This document shows, one piece after another, positions 53,614 through 61,829 of a DNA stretch of 64,000 bases. Origin of the DNA: an uncultured Lachnospiraceae bacterium (GTDB taxonomy: Bacteria; Bacillota; Clostridia; Lachnospirales; Lachnospiraceae); assembly GCA_934351255.1 (NCBI GenBank), contig CAKRJH010000008.1:1-64000 (forward strand). Reading direction: 5' to 3'. Within the stretch, counting starts at the first letter, position 1. Every line of letters starts with the position of its first letter. Both the position numbers and the translations under genes were made by a program. The notes under the pieces were generated by a model. The model was not told the origin of the DNA and made no database searches. It saw only the letters and a list, made by a program, of their open reading frames with translations.

Positions 53614-55694
53614 ACTGTTGTGCTCTTGCTTTCTTCCTTTGCCTGAACATATCCGCACTGTTCATCCATGCAGACCAGTTTCTTTCCTTTTTCGACCATT
53701 GGACCGCCACATTTTGGACACTTGACGGACGATGGTTTCTGCCATGACATAAAGTCGCAGTCCGGATAATTGAAACATCCGAAATATCGTCTTCCCTTTT
53801 TGGTCATCTTGATCACGATATCGCCGCCGCACTTCGGACAGGCTACGCCGATCTTTTCAAAATACGGCTTGGTGTTTCGGCACTCCGGGAATCCCGGACA
53901 GGCCAGGAATTTGCCGTGAGGACCGTATTTCACGACCATATTGCGGCCACATTCCTCACAGATAACATCCGTCACTTCATCCTGGATCGTGATCTCTTCC
54001 AGCTCTTTTTCCGCTTTGGTGACCGCTTCATGCAGATCCGGATAGAAATTGCGGATCACAGTCTTCCACTGTACACTGCCTTCCTCCACGCGGTCCAGAA
54101 GCCCCTCCAGTGCCGCAGTGAAATTCACATCGACAATGCTTGCAAAAGACTTCTTCATAATGGAATTGACTGCCTCGCCAAGCTCGGTAGAATACAGGTT
54201 CTTCTGCTCTTTGGCTACATAATGTCTGCTGATGATCGTAGAGATCGTCGGAGCATAGGTACTTGGACGTCCGATCCCCAGTTCCTCCAGTGTCTTGACA
54301 AGGGATGCCTCCGTAAAATGTGCGGGTGGCTGTGTAAAATGCTGCTTTTTCTGGTAATCCAGTCCCTGTGCCTCCATGCCCTTCTCAATCGACTGGGAGA
54401 ATGTCTTCTTGTCAACCTTGTCCTCCTCGGTCTGATATACTTCCAGGTAACCGGAGAAGAGCACCTTGGACGCGGACGTCGTAAAGCGGTATTTCTCACT
54501 GTCAATCTTGATCGATGTTGTCTCAAATCTGGCCGGAGCCATCTGGCTCGCCATAAACCGCTTCCAGACAAGCTGATACAAACGGAACTGGTCTCTGCTC
54601 AGGGAATCCTTGACTACCGTCGGTGTCAGATCCACATAGGTAGGACGGATCGCCTCATGCGCATCCTGGATTTTTTTGTCGGATTTTTTCTGGTCACCGG
54701 CCTGTGCCAGATATTGTTCTCCATACTGTTCCCGGATAAAGGAAGCTGCCATGGTCTTTGCCTCATCGGAAATACGTGTGGAATCCGTTCTCAGATACGT
54801 GATCAGACCGATCGTTCCATGTCCTTTGACGGCAACACCCTCGTACAGACTCTGCGCCAGACGCATGGTCTTCTGGGTAGAAAAATTCAACGTTTTTGCG
54901 GCTTCCTGCTGCAGGGTACTTGTCGTAAATGGAAGTGGATTTTTCTTAGTTCTCTCAGATTTCTTAACATCACTGACTGAAAAATGGGATTTTTTCAGTT
55001 CGTCAATGATCCCATCAACCTGTGATTCCTGGTCCAGTGCCATCTTCTGGTCGAGAAGTCCATAGAACTCTGCGTCCAGTGGCTTTTTGAGTCCCGGAAG
55101 TCCAAAGGATACCCCCAGTGACCAGTATTCCTTGGAGATAAAGTCATTGATCTCTTTTTCCCGATCACAGATAATACGCAGTGCCACAGACTGTACACGG
55201 CCCGCACTGAGTTTTCCCTTTACTTTGGCCCAGAGCACCGGACTGATCTGATAACCCACCATACGGTCAAGCACACGTCTTGCCTGCTGGGCATCCACCA
55301 GATTCATATCGATATCCCTGGCCTGTTTGATCGAAGCCTTGACGGCATTCTTGGTAATCTCATTGAAAGTGATACGGCTGGTTTTTTTGTCGGCTAATTT
55401 TAAGGCATAATACAGATGCCAGGAAATTGCCTCTCCCTCGCGGTCCGGGTCAGTTGCAAGATATACCCGGTCGGCTTTTTTGACTTCTTTACGCAGTTTT
55501 GCCAGCAGTTCTCCCTTTCCCCTGATCGTGATATATTTGGGTTCAAAATCATGTTCAATATCTATGCCGAGTGTACTCTTGGGCAGATCTCTGACATGAC
55601 CATTGGATGCTACTACTTCATAGGAGCTTCCCAAAAATTTCTTAATCGTCGCCGCCTTGGACGGGGACTCTACAATCACTAAATTCTTAGCCAT
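53610..55694 (-). CDS. topA: DNA topoisomerase I
   Basis: TopA relaxes negative supercoils. The 694-residue enzyme has the TOPRIM domain with KNLVIVESPSKAATIKKFLG (3-22) and ATDPDREGEAISWHL (about 106-120), and the catalytic tyrosine in GLITYLRTDSTRIS (about residue 295). Three C-terminal zinc ribbons follow (about 570-690), each with two CxxC-like pairs. Start at 55694: AAAGGA lies 8 bases upstream; a longer frame to 55751 is not supported. Confidence 0.96.
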   Translation of the reverse strand: MAKNLVIVESPSKAATIKKFLGSSYEVVASNGHVRDLPKSTLGIDIEHDFEPKYITIRGKGELLAKLRKEVKKADRVYLATDPDREGEAISWHLYYALKLADKKTSRITFNEITKNAVKASIKQARDIDMNLVDAQQARRVLDRMVGYQISPVLWAKVKGKLSAGRVQSVALRIICDREKEINDFISKEYWSLGVSFGLPGLKKPLDAEFYGLLDQKMALDQESQVDGIIDELKKSHFSVSDVKKSERTKKNPLPFTTSTLQQEAAKTLNFSTQKTMRLAQSLYEGVAVKGHGTIGLITYLRTDSTRISDEAKTMAASFIREQYGEQYLAQAGDQKKSDKKIQDAHEAIRPTYVDLTPTVVKDSLSRDQFRLYQLVWKRFMASQMAPARFETTSIKIDSEKYRFTTSASKVLFSGYLEVYQTEEDKVDKKTFSQSIEKGMEAQGLDYQKKQHFTQPPAHFTEASLVKTLEELGIGRPSTYAPTISTIISRHYVAKEQKNLYSTELGEAVNSIMKKSFASIVDVNFTAALEGLLDRVEEGSVQWKTVIRNFYPDLHEAVTKAEKELEEITIQDEVTDVICEECGRNMVVKYGPHGKFLACPGFPECRNTKPYFEKIGVACPKCGGDIVIKMTKKGRRYFGCFNYPDCDFMSWQKPSSVKCPKCGGPMVEKGKKLVCMDEQCGYVQAKEESKSTTV

Positions 55695-55750
55695 AGCGCA
55701 CTTCCTTTCAAAAAAGGCCTTTTTCAGCCTAAATCGTATGTAAGGATACA

Positions 55751-56881
55751 CTATTTTTTCTGGTTTGTAAAGAATAACTCCGATTCCACGGTATAGTAAT
55801 GGTTTCCTTCTTCCCGCACAATACCTCTGCCAAGCAGTCCATGGATCACCTGCAGCACCTGCGGAACCGACATCTGAAGTGCCTCACAGATCTGGGAAAT
55901 ATGTACCGGAGACAATCCGAGCAGTTCATAAATTCTGGCCTCCTCCCCAGTCAGGTTCTTCACTATACGATCCTTGGTACTGCTGATATCCTCATCCACA
56001 AAAATCCCCATTCCGTCAAGGATATCCCGAATTTCGGTCACAGGAACTGCACCCTCTTTGAGCAGACGATTGCTCGCCTCAAATCCCGGATCCCAGACAT
56101 TCCCCGGAACCACAAAGATATCTTTTCCCTCTTCAAGAGCATGGGAAACCGTGATCAGCGATCCACTGTTTTCTCTAGCTCCAATAACGAGGATCCCCTG
56201 GGATAATCCACTGATCAGACGGTTCCGCATCGGAAAATTGGCCGCCACCGGCCGGACTCCCGGTGCAAATTCTGAGATAACGCCACCCTGTTGCTGCATC
56301 AGCATATATGGTTCCATATTTTCCTCGGGATAACACTGGTCGATCCCACAACCGAGGATTCCATAGGTGACTCCTCCCGGAATAGAGAGCACTCCCTGCT
56401 GCGCTGCCACATCAATGCCTCTGGCCAGCCCGCTTACAACACCAATGCCATGTTCTGCCAGTTCGCGACCTATCTTGGCAGCAAAACTCCTGGCTGCGTA
56501 AGAAGTCGTCCTTCCACCCACGACAGCGAGACAGGGTCTGCCCGGATCCGGAAGATTGCCCTTGGCAAACAGGGAATATGGTGGATTGGCAATGTAGCGA
56601 AGAGACTCAGGATATTCGGAAGATCCACTTGTGATGAGCCGGATATTCTGACGTTTCATCAGTTCCAGATCCTTGTCAATCTTATGGAATGCCTGTGCAC
56701 TCCGGGATCGTTCCAGGGAGGTAAGCTGTCTCCCGGTCAACAACCTGTCCTCAGCCAATTCCGCAACAGGTGCTCTATAAATCTGCTCCGGTGTTCCGTA
56801 TCTATTCAGCAGTTTTTGGATCGTCGCACTGCCCACGTAGGGAATCTGCGATAACCAGTACTCATAATATGCTACCGGCAT
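55751..56881 (-). CDS. dprA: DNA-processing protein DprA
   Basis: DprA loads RecA on incoming single-stranded DNA during transformation. The 376-residue protein has an N-terminal helix-hairpin-helix/SAM-like region (about 1-70), a Rossmann core (about 100-290) with LAVVGGRTTSYAARSFA and GVVSGLARGIDVAAQQG, and a C-terminal winged helix (about 310-370). Its start overlaps the comM stop by ten bases. The comM-dprA-topA order is common in Firmicutes. Confidence 0.93.
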   Translation of the reverse strand: MPVAYYEYWLSQIPYVGSATIQKLLNRYGTPEQIYRAPVAELAEDRLLTGRQLTSLERSRSAQAFHKIDKDLELMKRQNIRLITSGSSEYPESLRYIANPPYSLFAKGNLPDPGRPCLAVVGGRTTSYAARSFAAKIGRELAEHGIGVVSGLARGIDVAAQQGVLSIPGGVTYGILGCGIDQCYPEENMEPYMLMQQQGGVISEFAPGVRPVAANFPMRNRLISGLSQGILVIGARENSGSLITVSHALEEGKDIFVVPGNVWDPGFEASNRLLKEGAVPVTEIRDILDGMGIFVDEDISSTKDRIVKNLTGEEARIYELLGLSPVHISQICEALQMSVPQVLQVIHGLLGRGIVREEGNHYYTVESELFFTNQKK

Positions 56882-58446
56882 GTAAGCTCACCTCCCCAGT
56901 ATTTATGATCTGCTGACCGATAATATACCGCCTCGATCAGATGGTGTTCTTCAATGCGTTCGCTGTCTTCCATGTCGGCAATCGTCCTTGCCACACGCAG
57001 GATCTTATGATACGCCCTGGCACTGAACTGCATCTTTTCATAGATCTTTCGATATGCTTTCCAGGCCTGGTCAGTCAGCACACAGAAGCGTTCGATCTCT
57101 TTTGCGGGAAGATCCGCATTATAATAGAAGTTTTCCTTCTGATATCTCTTTTTTTGTAGAGTCTGAACCCGTTTCACCCTCGCTCTCACGGTGGCAGAAT
57201 CTTCCTGCGGCTTCGCGCGACCGCTGTGGGACAGCTCCTCGAATCCGATCATCACCGTCTCCGCACACAAATCCATCCGGTCGACCAGCGGTTTGCTCAC
57301 CCGGGACAGATATGCCCGGATCTGTGGGCTGGTGCACCGACATCTGGTCCGGTCCGGGAAGTAACCGCAGGGGCAGGGATTCATCGCCCCCATCAACAGG
57401 ACATCTGCCGGAAAACGATAGCTTCCCTGAACCCGGTTGACCGGCACAAAATGATCCTCAAGCGGCTGGCGCAGAGCCTCCACCGTCCCCCGGCTAAATT
57501 CCGGCAGTTCATCTAAAAACAGGACTCCCCCGGAAGCAAGACTAAGCTCTCCCGGCATCGGGATGCGTCCTCCTCCCACCAATGCTGCGGGCGTAATAGT
57601 ATGATGCGGCGCACGAAACGGCCGGACATCCATGACCGGCTGACGATCACCGAGAAGTCCCGCCACACTGTACACCTTGGAGATCTCCATCTTTTCCTGA
57701 AAATCCGGCTCCGGCATGATTCCGGGAATACTCTTGGCCAGCATGCTTTTCCCGGAACCGGGCGGTCCGATCAGAAGTAGATTGTGCATACCGCAGACAG
57801 CGATCTCAACCGCACGTTTGGCCATGGCCTGTCCCTGGATCAATGCAAGATCTACGGCCGGTTCTTCCTGTCCGCGGGATTGCTGCATTTGACCTTCCTT
57901 GCTGCACACCTTCCCGGGAAGCGTCCCGGAATCCTCCATCTGCTGCAGCACCGAAGCCACGTCAGTCAGCGTAGATGCTCCCAGCACCCGGATACCCTCG
58001 ATTGTCAGTGCCTCCGCCAGATTCTCTTCCGGCACCACAAAAAAACGGTATCCCTGCGAAAATGCCGTGTACACCATCGGAAGAACTCCTCTGACCGGAC
58101 GGATCTGTCCCTGCAGGCTGAGTTCGCCGATAAAAATAATATCTTTTAAATTTTGTTCTGGAATAAAACCACCGGCAGCCAGAAGTGCCACCGCAATGGC
58201 AAGATCGTAACCGGTCCCATCCTTATGGATATCCGCCGGAGATAAATTGATCGTGACCTTTTTGACCGGAAACCGGAAGCCTGAATTCCGCAGAGCAATG
58301 CGCACCCGCTCTCTGGCTTCCCTGGTCTCAACGGACAGGGTCCCTACTAAAGAAAAACCCGGCAGACCATCCGAAAGATCTGCCTCAACCTGAATGATGC
58401 AGCCATCCACACCCTGAATGGCTGCACCCATAGATTTACTAACCAT
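56872..58446 (-). CDS. comM: YifB/ComM-type Mg-chelatase-like AAA ATPase
   Basis: ComM helicases help branch migration during transformation. The 524-residue protein has an N-terminal lid/Lon-protease-like domain (about 1-170), then the AAA core with Walker A IGPPGSGKSMLAKSIPG (about 218-234), Walker B GVLFLDELPEFSRG and the C-terminal Mg_chelatase_C domain (about 420-520). Start at 58446: GGAG lies 6 bases upstream; the ATG at 58464 precedes the site. It heads the run to hisA. Confidence 0.92.
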   Translation of the reverse strand: MVSKSMGAAIQGVDGCIIQVEADLSDGLPGFSLVGTLSVETREARERVRIALRNSGFRFPVKKVTINLSPADIHKDGTGYDLAIAVALLAAGGFIPEQNLKDIIFIGELSLQGQIRPVRGVLPMVYTAFSQGYRFFVVPEENLAEALTIEGIRVLGASTLTDVASVLQQMEDSGTLPGKVCSKEGQMQQSRGQEEPAVDLALIQGQAMAKRAVEIAVCGMHNLLLIGPPGSGKSMLAKSIPGIMPEPDFQEKMEISKVYSVAGLLGDRQPVMDVRPFRAPHHTITPAALVGGGRIPMPGELSLASGGVLFLDELPEFSRGTVEALRQPLEDHFVPVNRVQGSYRFPADVLLMGAMNPCPCGYFPDRTRCRCTSPQIRAYLSRVSKPLVDRMDLCAETVMIGFEELSHSGRAKPQEDSATVRARVKRVQTLQKKRYQKENFYYNADLPAKEIERFCVLTDQAWKAYRKIYEKMQFSARAYHKILRVARTIADMEDSERIEEHHLIEAVYYRSADHKYWGGELTCR

Positions 58447-58521
58447 ATGTGCTCCTTTCGTCATGCGTTCATGTCGCAGTACGAAAGCAGCTTCCCCAAT
58501 AAAAATATAGCACAGACGGCT

Positions 58522-58974
58522 TTATTTATCCAGTATTTTCTTGATCTCATCCATAAAGGTATTGACATCCTTAAATTCACGGTAAACGGAGGCAAAACGG
58601 ACATATGCCACCGGGTCCAGTTCCTCCAGTCTCCTCATCACCATCTCTCCGATATCCGAACTCGGAATTTCCTTGGCATCCCGCTTCATGATCTCTGCTT
58701 CCACCTGATCAACCACTTCGTTCATCTGATCGACTGAGATCGGTCTCTTGTGACAGGAACGAAAAACACCCTTTTCAATCTTACTGCGGTCATATGTCTC
58801 ACGGTTCATATCTTTTTTCACAACGACTAACGGAATCGACTCCACCTTTTCATAAGTAGTAAACCGTTTCTGGCATTTATCGCACTGACGTCTGCGGCGG
58901 ATGGATGCATTGTCATCTGCCGGTCTGGAATCAATAACGCGTGTATCATCTTCTCCACAAAATGGACATTTCAT
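58522..58974 (-). CDS. nrdR: Transcriptional repressor NrdR
   Basis: NrdR represses ribonucleotide reductase genes in response to dATP/ATP. The 150-residue protein has the zinc ribbon MKCPFCGEDDTRVIDSR with a second CDKC pair (residues 1-38), then an ATP-cone domain (about 48-138). All features are intact. It stands in the sporulation sigma cluster, with ylmC upstream. Confidence 0.96.
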   Translation of the reverse strand: MKCPFCGEDDTRVIDSRPADDNASIRRRRQCDKCQKRFTTYEKVESIPLVVVKKDMNRETYDRSKIEKGVFRSCHKRPISVDQMNEVVDQVEAEIMKRDAKEIPSSDIGEMVMRRLEELDPVAYVRFASVYREFKDVNTFMDEIKKILDK

Positions 58975-59020
58975 AGGCCCTCTCCTCCTTTGTAACTATA
59001 CTGTCATTATAATGGATAAC

Positions 59021-59284
59021 CTATAAATTGCAACATTTGTGAAAACATTTTTTTCGGTCAATCTCCACCAGGATCACATCGTCCCCGATACAGTTTACAC
59101 AGCAGAACGGAATTTCATACTCATGATCCTGTCCGAGCATTCCAAACACCTTACAGGGGCCGGGCACGATCAGTGCCAGAATCCGACCTGTTTTCTCCTC
59201 GAATACCAGATCACATACCTGCCCAACCCGTTTTCCGTCACATAGATTGATGACTTCTTTCTGGCGCAGCTGGCATAGCCTCAT
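59021..59284 (-). CDS. ylmC: YlmC/YmxH-family PRC-barrel protein
   Basis: The 87-residue protein is a small PRC-barrel of the YlmC/YmxH sporulation group; the function is unknown. It begins MRLCQLRQKEVINLCDGKR and has the VFGMLG-type and CCVNCIGDDVILVEI segments. Start at 59284 is supported by GGAGG 5 bases upstream; a longer frame to 59317 reads through it. It lies after sigG, as in Bacillus, and a terminator-free 46-base gap separates it from nrdR. Confidence 0.88.
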   Translation of the reverse strand: MRLCQLRQKEVINLCDGKRVGQVCDLVFEEKTGRILALIVPGPCKVFGMLGQDHEYEIPFCCVNCIGDDVILVEIDRKKCFHKCCNL

Positions 59285-59329
59285 GCGCACCTCCATTTCT
59301 TCCGCAAGATTCCGCATCAGTTGCCGGCG

Positions 59330-60106
59330 TCATTCCAGATCTGAGCGCATGGCCCGCAACGCCCTCTTTTCAAGCCGGCTGACCTGCGCCTGTGAGATTG
59401 AAATTTCCCTGGCTACCTCCATCTGCGTTTTTCCCTGGAAATATCTCATCTGTATAATTCTATGCTCACGGGGACTCAGATTATTCACCGCATTTTTCAG
59501 AGAAATTTCCTGAATCCACTGTTCTTCCCGGTTCTTTTTGTCGCTGACCTGATCCATAATATAGAGAGTATCCCCTCCTTCCGTATATACCGGTTCCTGC
59601 AACGAGAGAGGACTTTGTACCGCATCCATGGCAAAGACAATATCCTCCACCTTCATATCCAGATGATCTGCCAGTTCCTGAATCGTCGGTTCCCTGTCCA
59701 GCGTCTTACTCAGACCCTCCTTGGCATAGATCACACGGTAGGCAGTGTCCCGGATTGAACGGCTCACGCGGATGCTGTTATTATCCCGGATATACCGACG
59801 AATTTCGCCAATGATCATGGGCACTGCATAGGTGCTGAACTTGACATCCAGTGACAGGTCAAAATGATCGATGGATTTCATCAGTCCGATGCATCCGATC
59901 TGAAAAAGATCGTCCATATTTTCACCGGAATTAGAAAAACGCTGCACAATGCTTAACACCAATCTCAGATTCCCGTAAACAAGGGTCTCCCGTGCCTGTT
60001 TATCGCCCCGGTACATTGCCTGAAACAATTCTTTCTTTTCTTTATCGGACAGTAAGGGCAGTTCCGTTGTGTTTACACCACAGATTTCAACTTTATACAG
60101 TGACAT
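59330..60106 (-). CDS. sigG: Forespore sigma factor SigG
   Basis: Sigma-G runs late forespore transcription. The 258-residue protein has the diagnostic N-terminus YKVEICGVNTTELP (about 4-17), region 2 with NGNLRLVLS-like NLRLVLSIVQRF (about 46-57) and GCIGLMKSIDHFD, and region 4 ending MEVAREISISQAQVSRLEK. This N-terminal CGV motif separates SigG from SigF. Expected to be expressed from its own forespore promoter and by read-through from sigE. Confidence 0.95.
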   Translation of the reverse strand: MSLYKVEICGVNTTELPLLSDKEKKELFQAMYRGDKQARETLVYGNLRLVLSIVQRFSNSGENMDDLFQIGCIGLMKSIDHFDLSLDVKFSTYAVPMIIGEIRRYIRDNNSIRVSRSIRDTAYRVIYAKEGLSKTLDREPTIQELADHLDMKVEDIVFAMDAVQSPLSLQEPVYTEGGDTLYIMDQVSDKKNREEQWIQEISLKNAVNNLSPREHRIIQMRYFQGKTQMEVAREISISQAQVSRLEKRALRAMRSDLE

Positions 60107-60137
60107 AGGCTACTCCCTTTCCTTCATTTTATAGAGT

Positions 60138-60166
60138 AGCATTCACCATATTTTTCCGGATTATAC
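60138..60166 (-). promoter_or_regulatory. Candidate sigma-F/sigma-G promoter of sigG
   Basis: On the minus strand GTATA (60162-60166) overlaps the sigE stop codon; after 15 bases comes GTGAATGCT (60138-60146). It resembles the forespore GYATA-N15-GGNRANANT consensus, with two mismatches in the -10 part. A promoter here is known in Bacillus. Confidence 0.45.
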
Positions 60167-60907
60167 CTGGGACATCCGAAGGATTTCTTTTTTGAGCTGC
60201 TTCATGATCCGCTTTTCCAGACGCGAAATATACGACTGGGAGATCCCCAGCATATCGGCCACCTCCTTTTGCGTCTTCTCCTGACCATCGTACTGATTTA
60301 ATCCATAACGCAGTTCAATGATCAGCCGTTCCCGTTGTTTCAGTTTGCGCATCGCAATGCGGAGCAGCTTTTTATCCACTTCATCTTCCAGCCCCTGCGA
60401 GATCACGTTTTCCTCCGTGCCCAGGATATCGGACAATAGCAGTTCATTTCCGTCCCAATCGACATTGAGCGGTTCGTCCAGAGAAACTTCCAGTTTTCTT
60501 TTGCTGGTTCTGCGAAGATACATCAGAATTTCATTTTCGATGCATCGCGAGGCGTAGGTCGCCAGTTTGATGTTTTTTTCCGGATTGAAGGTATTGATTG
60601 CCTTGATCAGGCCGATCGTCCCAATGGAGATCAGATCCTCCACGCCGACACCGGTATTATCAAACCGCTTGGCTATGTAGACGACCAGCCGCAGATTGTG
60701 CTCAATCAGTCCCTTTCGTACCTGCTCATCCTCCTGTCCTCCCAGTTTTTTGAGCACAATCTCTTCCTCCTCCTTGGAATAGGGTTCCGGCAGGATTTCC
60801 GCACCCCCGATATAATGTATTTCCCCCTTTCTCCAGGGCCAGAATAAACTCTTCAACTCCGGTATGATCCGGAACTGAAAACGATGAAGCATACTGATTT
60901 TAATCAT
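60161..60907 (-). CDS. sigE: Mother-cell sigma factor SigE (pro-form)
   Basis: Pro-sigma-E is cut by SpoIIGA to give the first mother-cell sigma factor. The 248-residue protein has an N-terminal pro-sequence (about 1-35) ending near YIGGAEILPEPYS, the cleavage region in homologues, then region 2 with NLRLVVYIAKRFDNTGVG and region 4 with DMLGISQSYISRLEKRI. The ATG lies inside the last codons of spoIIGA (8-base overlap), with AAAGGA 10 bases upstream, so the protease and its substrate are made together. Confidence 0.96.
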   Translation of the reverse strand: MIKISMLHRFQFRIIPELKSLFWPWRKGEIHYIGGAEILPEPYSKEEEEIVLKKLGGQEDEQVRKGLIEHNLRLVVYIAKRFDNTGVGVEDLISIGTIGLIKAINTFNPEKNIKLATYASRCIENEILMYLRRTSKRKLEVSLDEPLNVDWDGNELLLSDILGTEENVISQGLEDEVDKKLLRIAMRKLKQRERLIIELRYGLNQYDGQEKTQKEVADMLGISQSYISRLEKRIMKQLKKEILRMSQV

Positions 60908-61682
60908 ATTCTCTCATTCCTTTCCTCAAATCGCTGTGAATGACACACTGGACTTCCTTCCCCTGCAGACCATGATCGGACGCCGCCACAAGTCCATGTC
61001 TGGCCACAATCTCATCGCCAAGAAACAGCACGTCAAACCGAAAAACCTTTAACAGACTGTCCCCACTCACTGTCTGGCAGGGAATCAGAAGATATTGACG
61101 GCCCTGCGTGGCATGCTCCAGCAGATTGGTACTGATCACATGAACCGGCTCCCGGCTGTACGGACTGTACAGGCAGTTTCCTGTATCCCAGATAGCTCTT
61201 GCGCAGACTTTTTGTGTCCCAAAATAAAAGGTGGCATCCACAATCTTTCCCCGGACATTCTTCTCCCGGAACAGACGTTTTCTCCACCGCCATAACACCG
61301 CTCCAAGCACCAGAAACCCACATATCACATAGAGCAGCGAGTCTTTGCGATGTAGTGGACCGGCCATAAGGGCACCTCCTGTCAGTATCGTCCAGAACAG
61401 ATACATCAGGAAATCCCCGGCAAGCGCATGAAGCCCGCGGTATTCAAAAGCAATTCTAAGCACCAGAACACTCCACAAAGTGGCTCCGGCAAACAGGCTG
61501 CCGATCCCGGTTCCTCCAAGATACAGCACACTGCAGACCATCCCACCGGCGCACCCTGCAAGGACTGCGGCTGCAAAACGGATCCTGTGTCCGTGATGTC
61601 CCCGGAAATATGCTGTCAGCCAGAGAAGATGCAGATTGCAGACCAACTGGATCAGCAGCAATACGTCCCAGTAGACAACCAA
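60900..61682 (-). CDS. spoIIGA: Sigma-E processing peptidase SpoIIGA
   Basis: SpoIIGA is a membrane aspartic protease that removes the sigma-E pro-sequence. The 260-residue protein has about five membrane helices (within residues 1-135) and a soluble domain (about 150-260) with the aspartyl-protease motif AIWDTGNCLYSP; the Asp of DTG is catalytic. At 260 residues it is shorter than the roughly 300 of Bacillus. The start is TTG, with AGGGG 10 bases upstream. It starts the spoIIGA-sigE-sigG cluster. Confidence 0.93.
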   Translation of the reverse strand: MVVYWDVLLLIQLVCNLHLLWLTAYFRGHHGHRIRFAAAVLAGCAGGMVCSVLYLGGTGIGSLFAGATLWSVLVLRIAFEYRGLHALAGDFLMYLFWTILTGGALMAGPLHRKDSLLYVICGFLVLGAVLWRWRKRLFREKNVRGKIVDATFYFGTQKVCARAIWDTGNCLYSPYSREPVHVISTNLLEHATQGRQYLLIPCQTVSGDSLLKVFRFDVLFLGDEIVARHGLVAASDHGLQGKEVQCVIHSDLRKGMREYD

Positions 61683-61753
61683 TGTTTATCATCCCCTTAA
61701 TCTATGGCTATATTAACCTATTCTCATGAGATTTCCTGTCGAAAAAAGGCAGT

Positions 61754-61798
61754 AAAAAAAAGAGTTATCTTCCGTCTTTCGACAAAAAATAACTCTTT
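61754..61798 (-). terminator. Terminator of the second LtaS-like gene
   Basis: AAAGAGTTAT (61759-61768) and ATAACTCTTT (61789-61798) form a perfect stem with a 20-base loop and an eight-base T run on the minus strand. It is 32 bases after the stop. Confidence 0.85.
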
Positions 61799-61829
61799 AA
61801 TGAACCGTGCGTTATACAATAATATCCTG

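Noticed and set aside
53916..54980. 354-codon plus-strand frame opposite topA
   Set aside because: Antisense to an intact topoisomerase gene; the sequence is rich in residues expected from the reverse reading of topA and has no domain.
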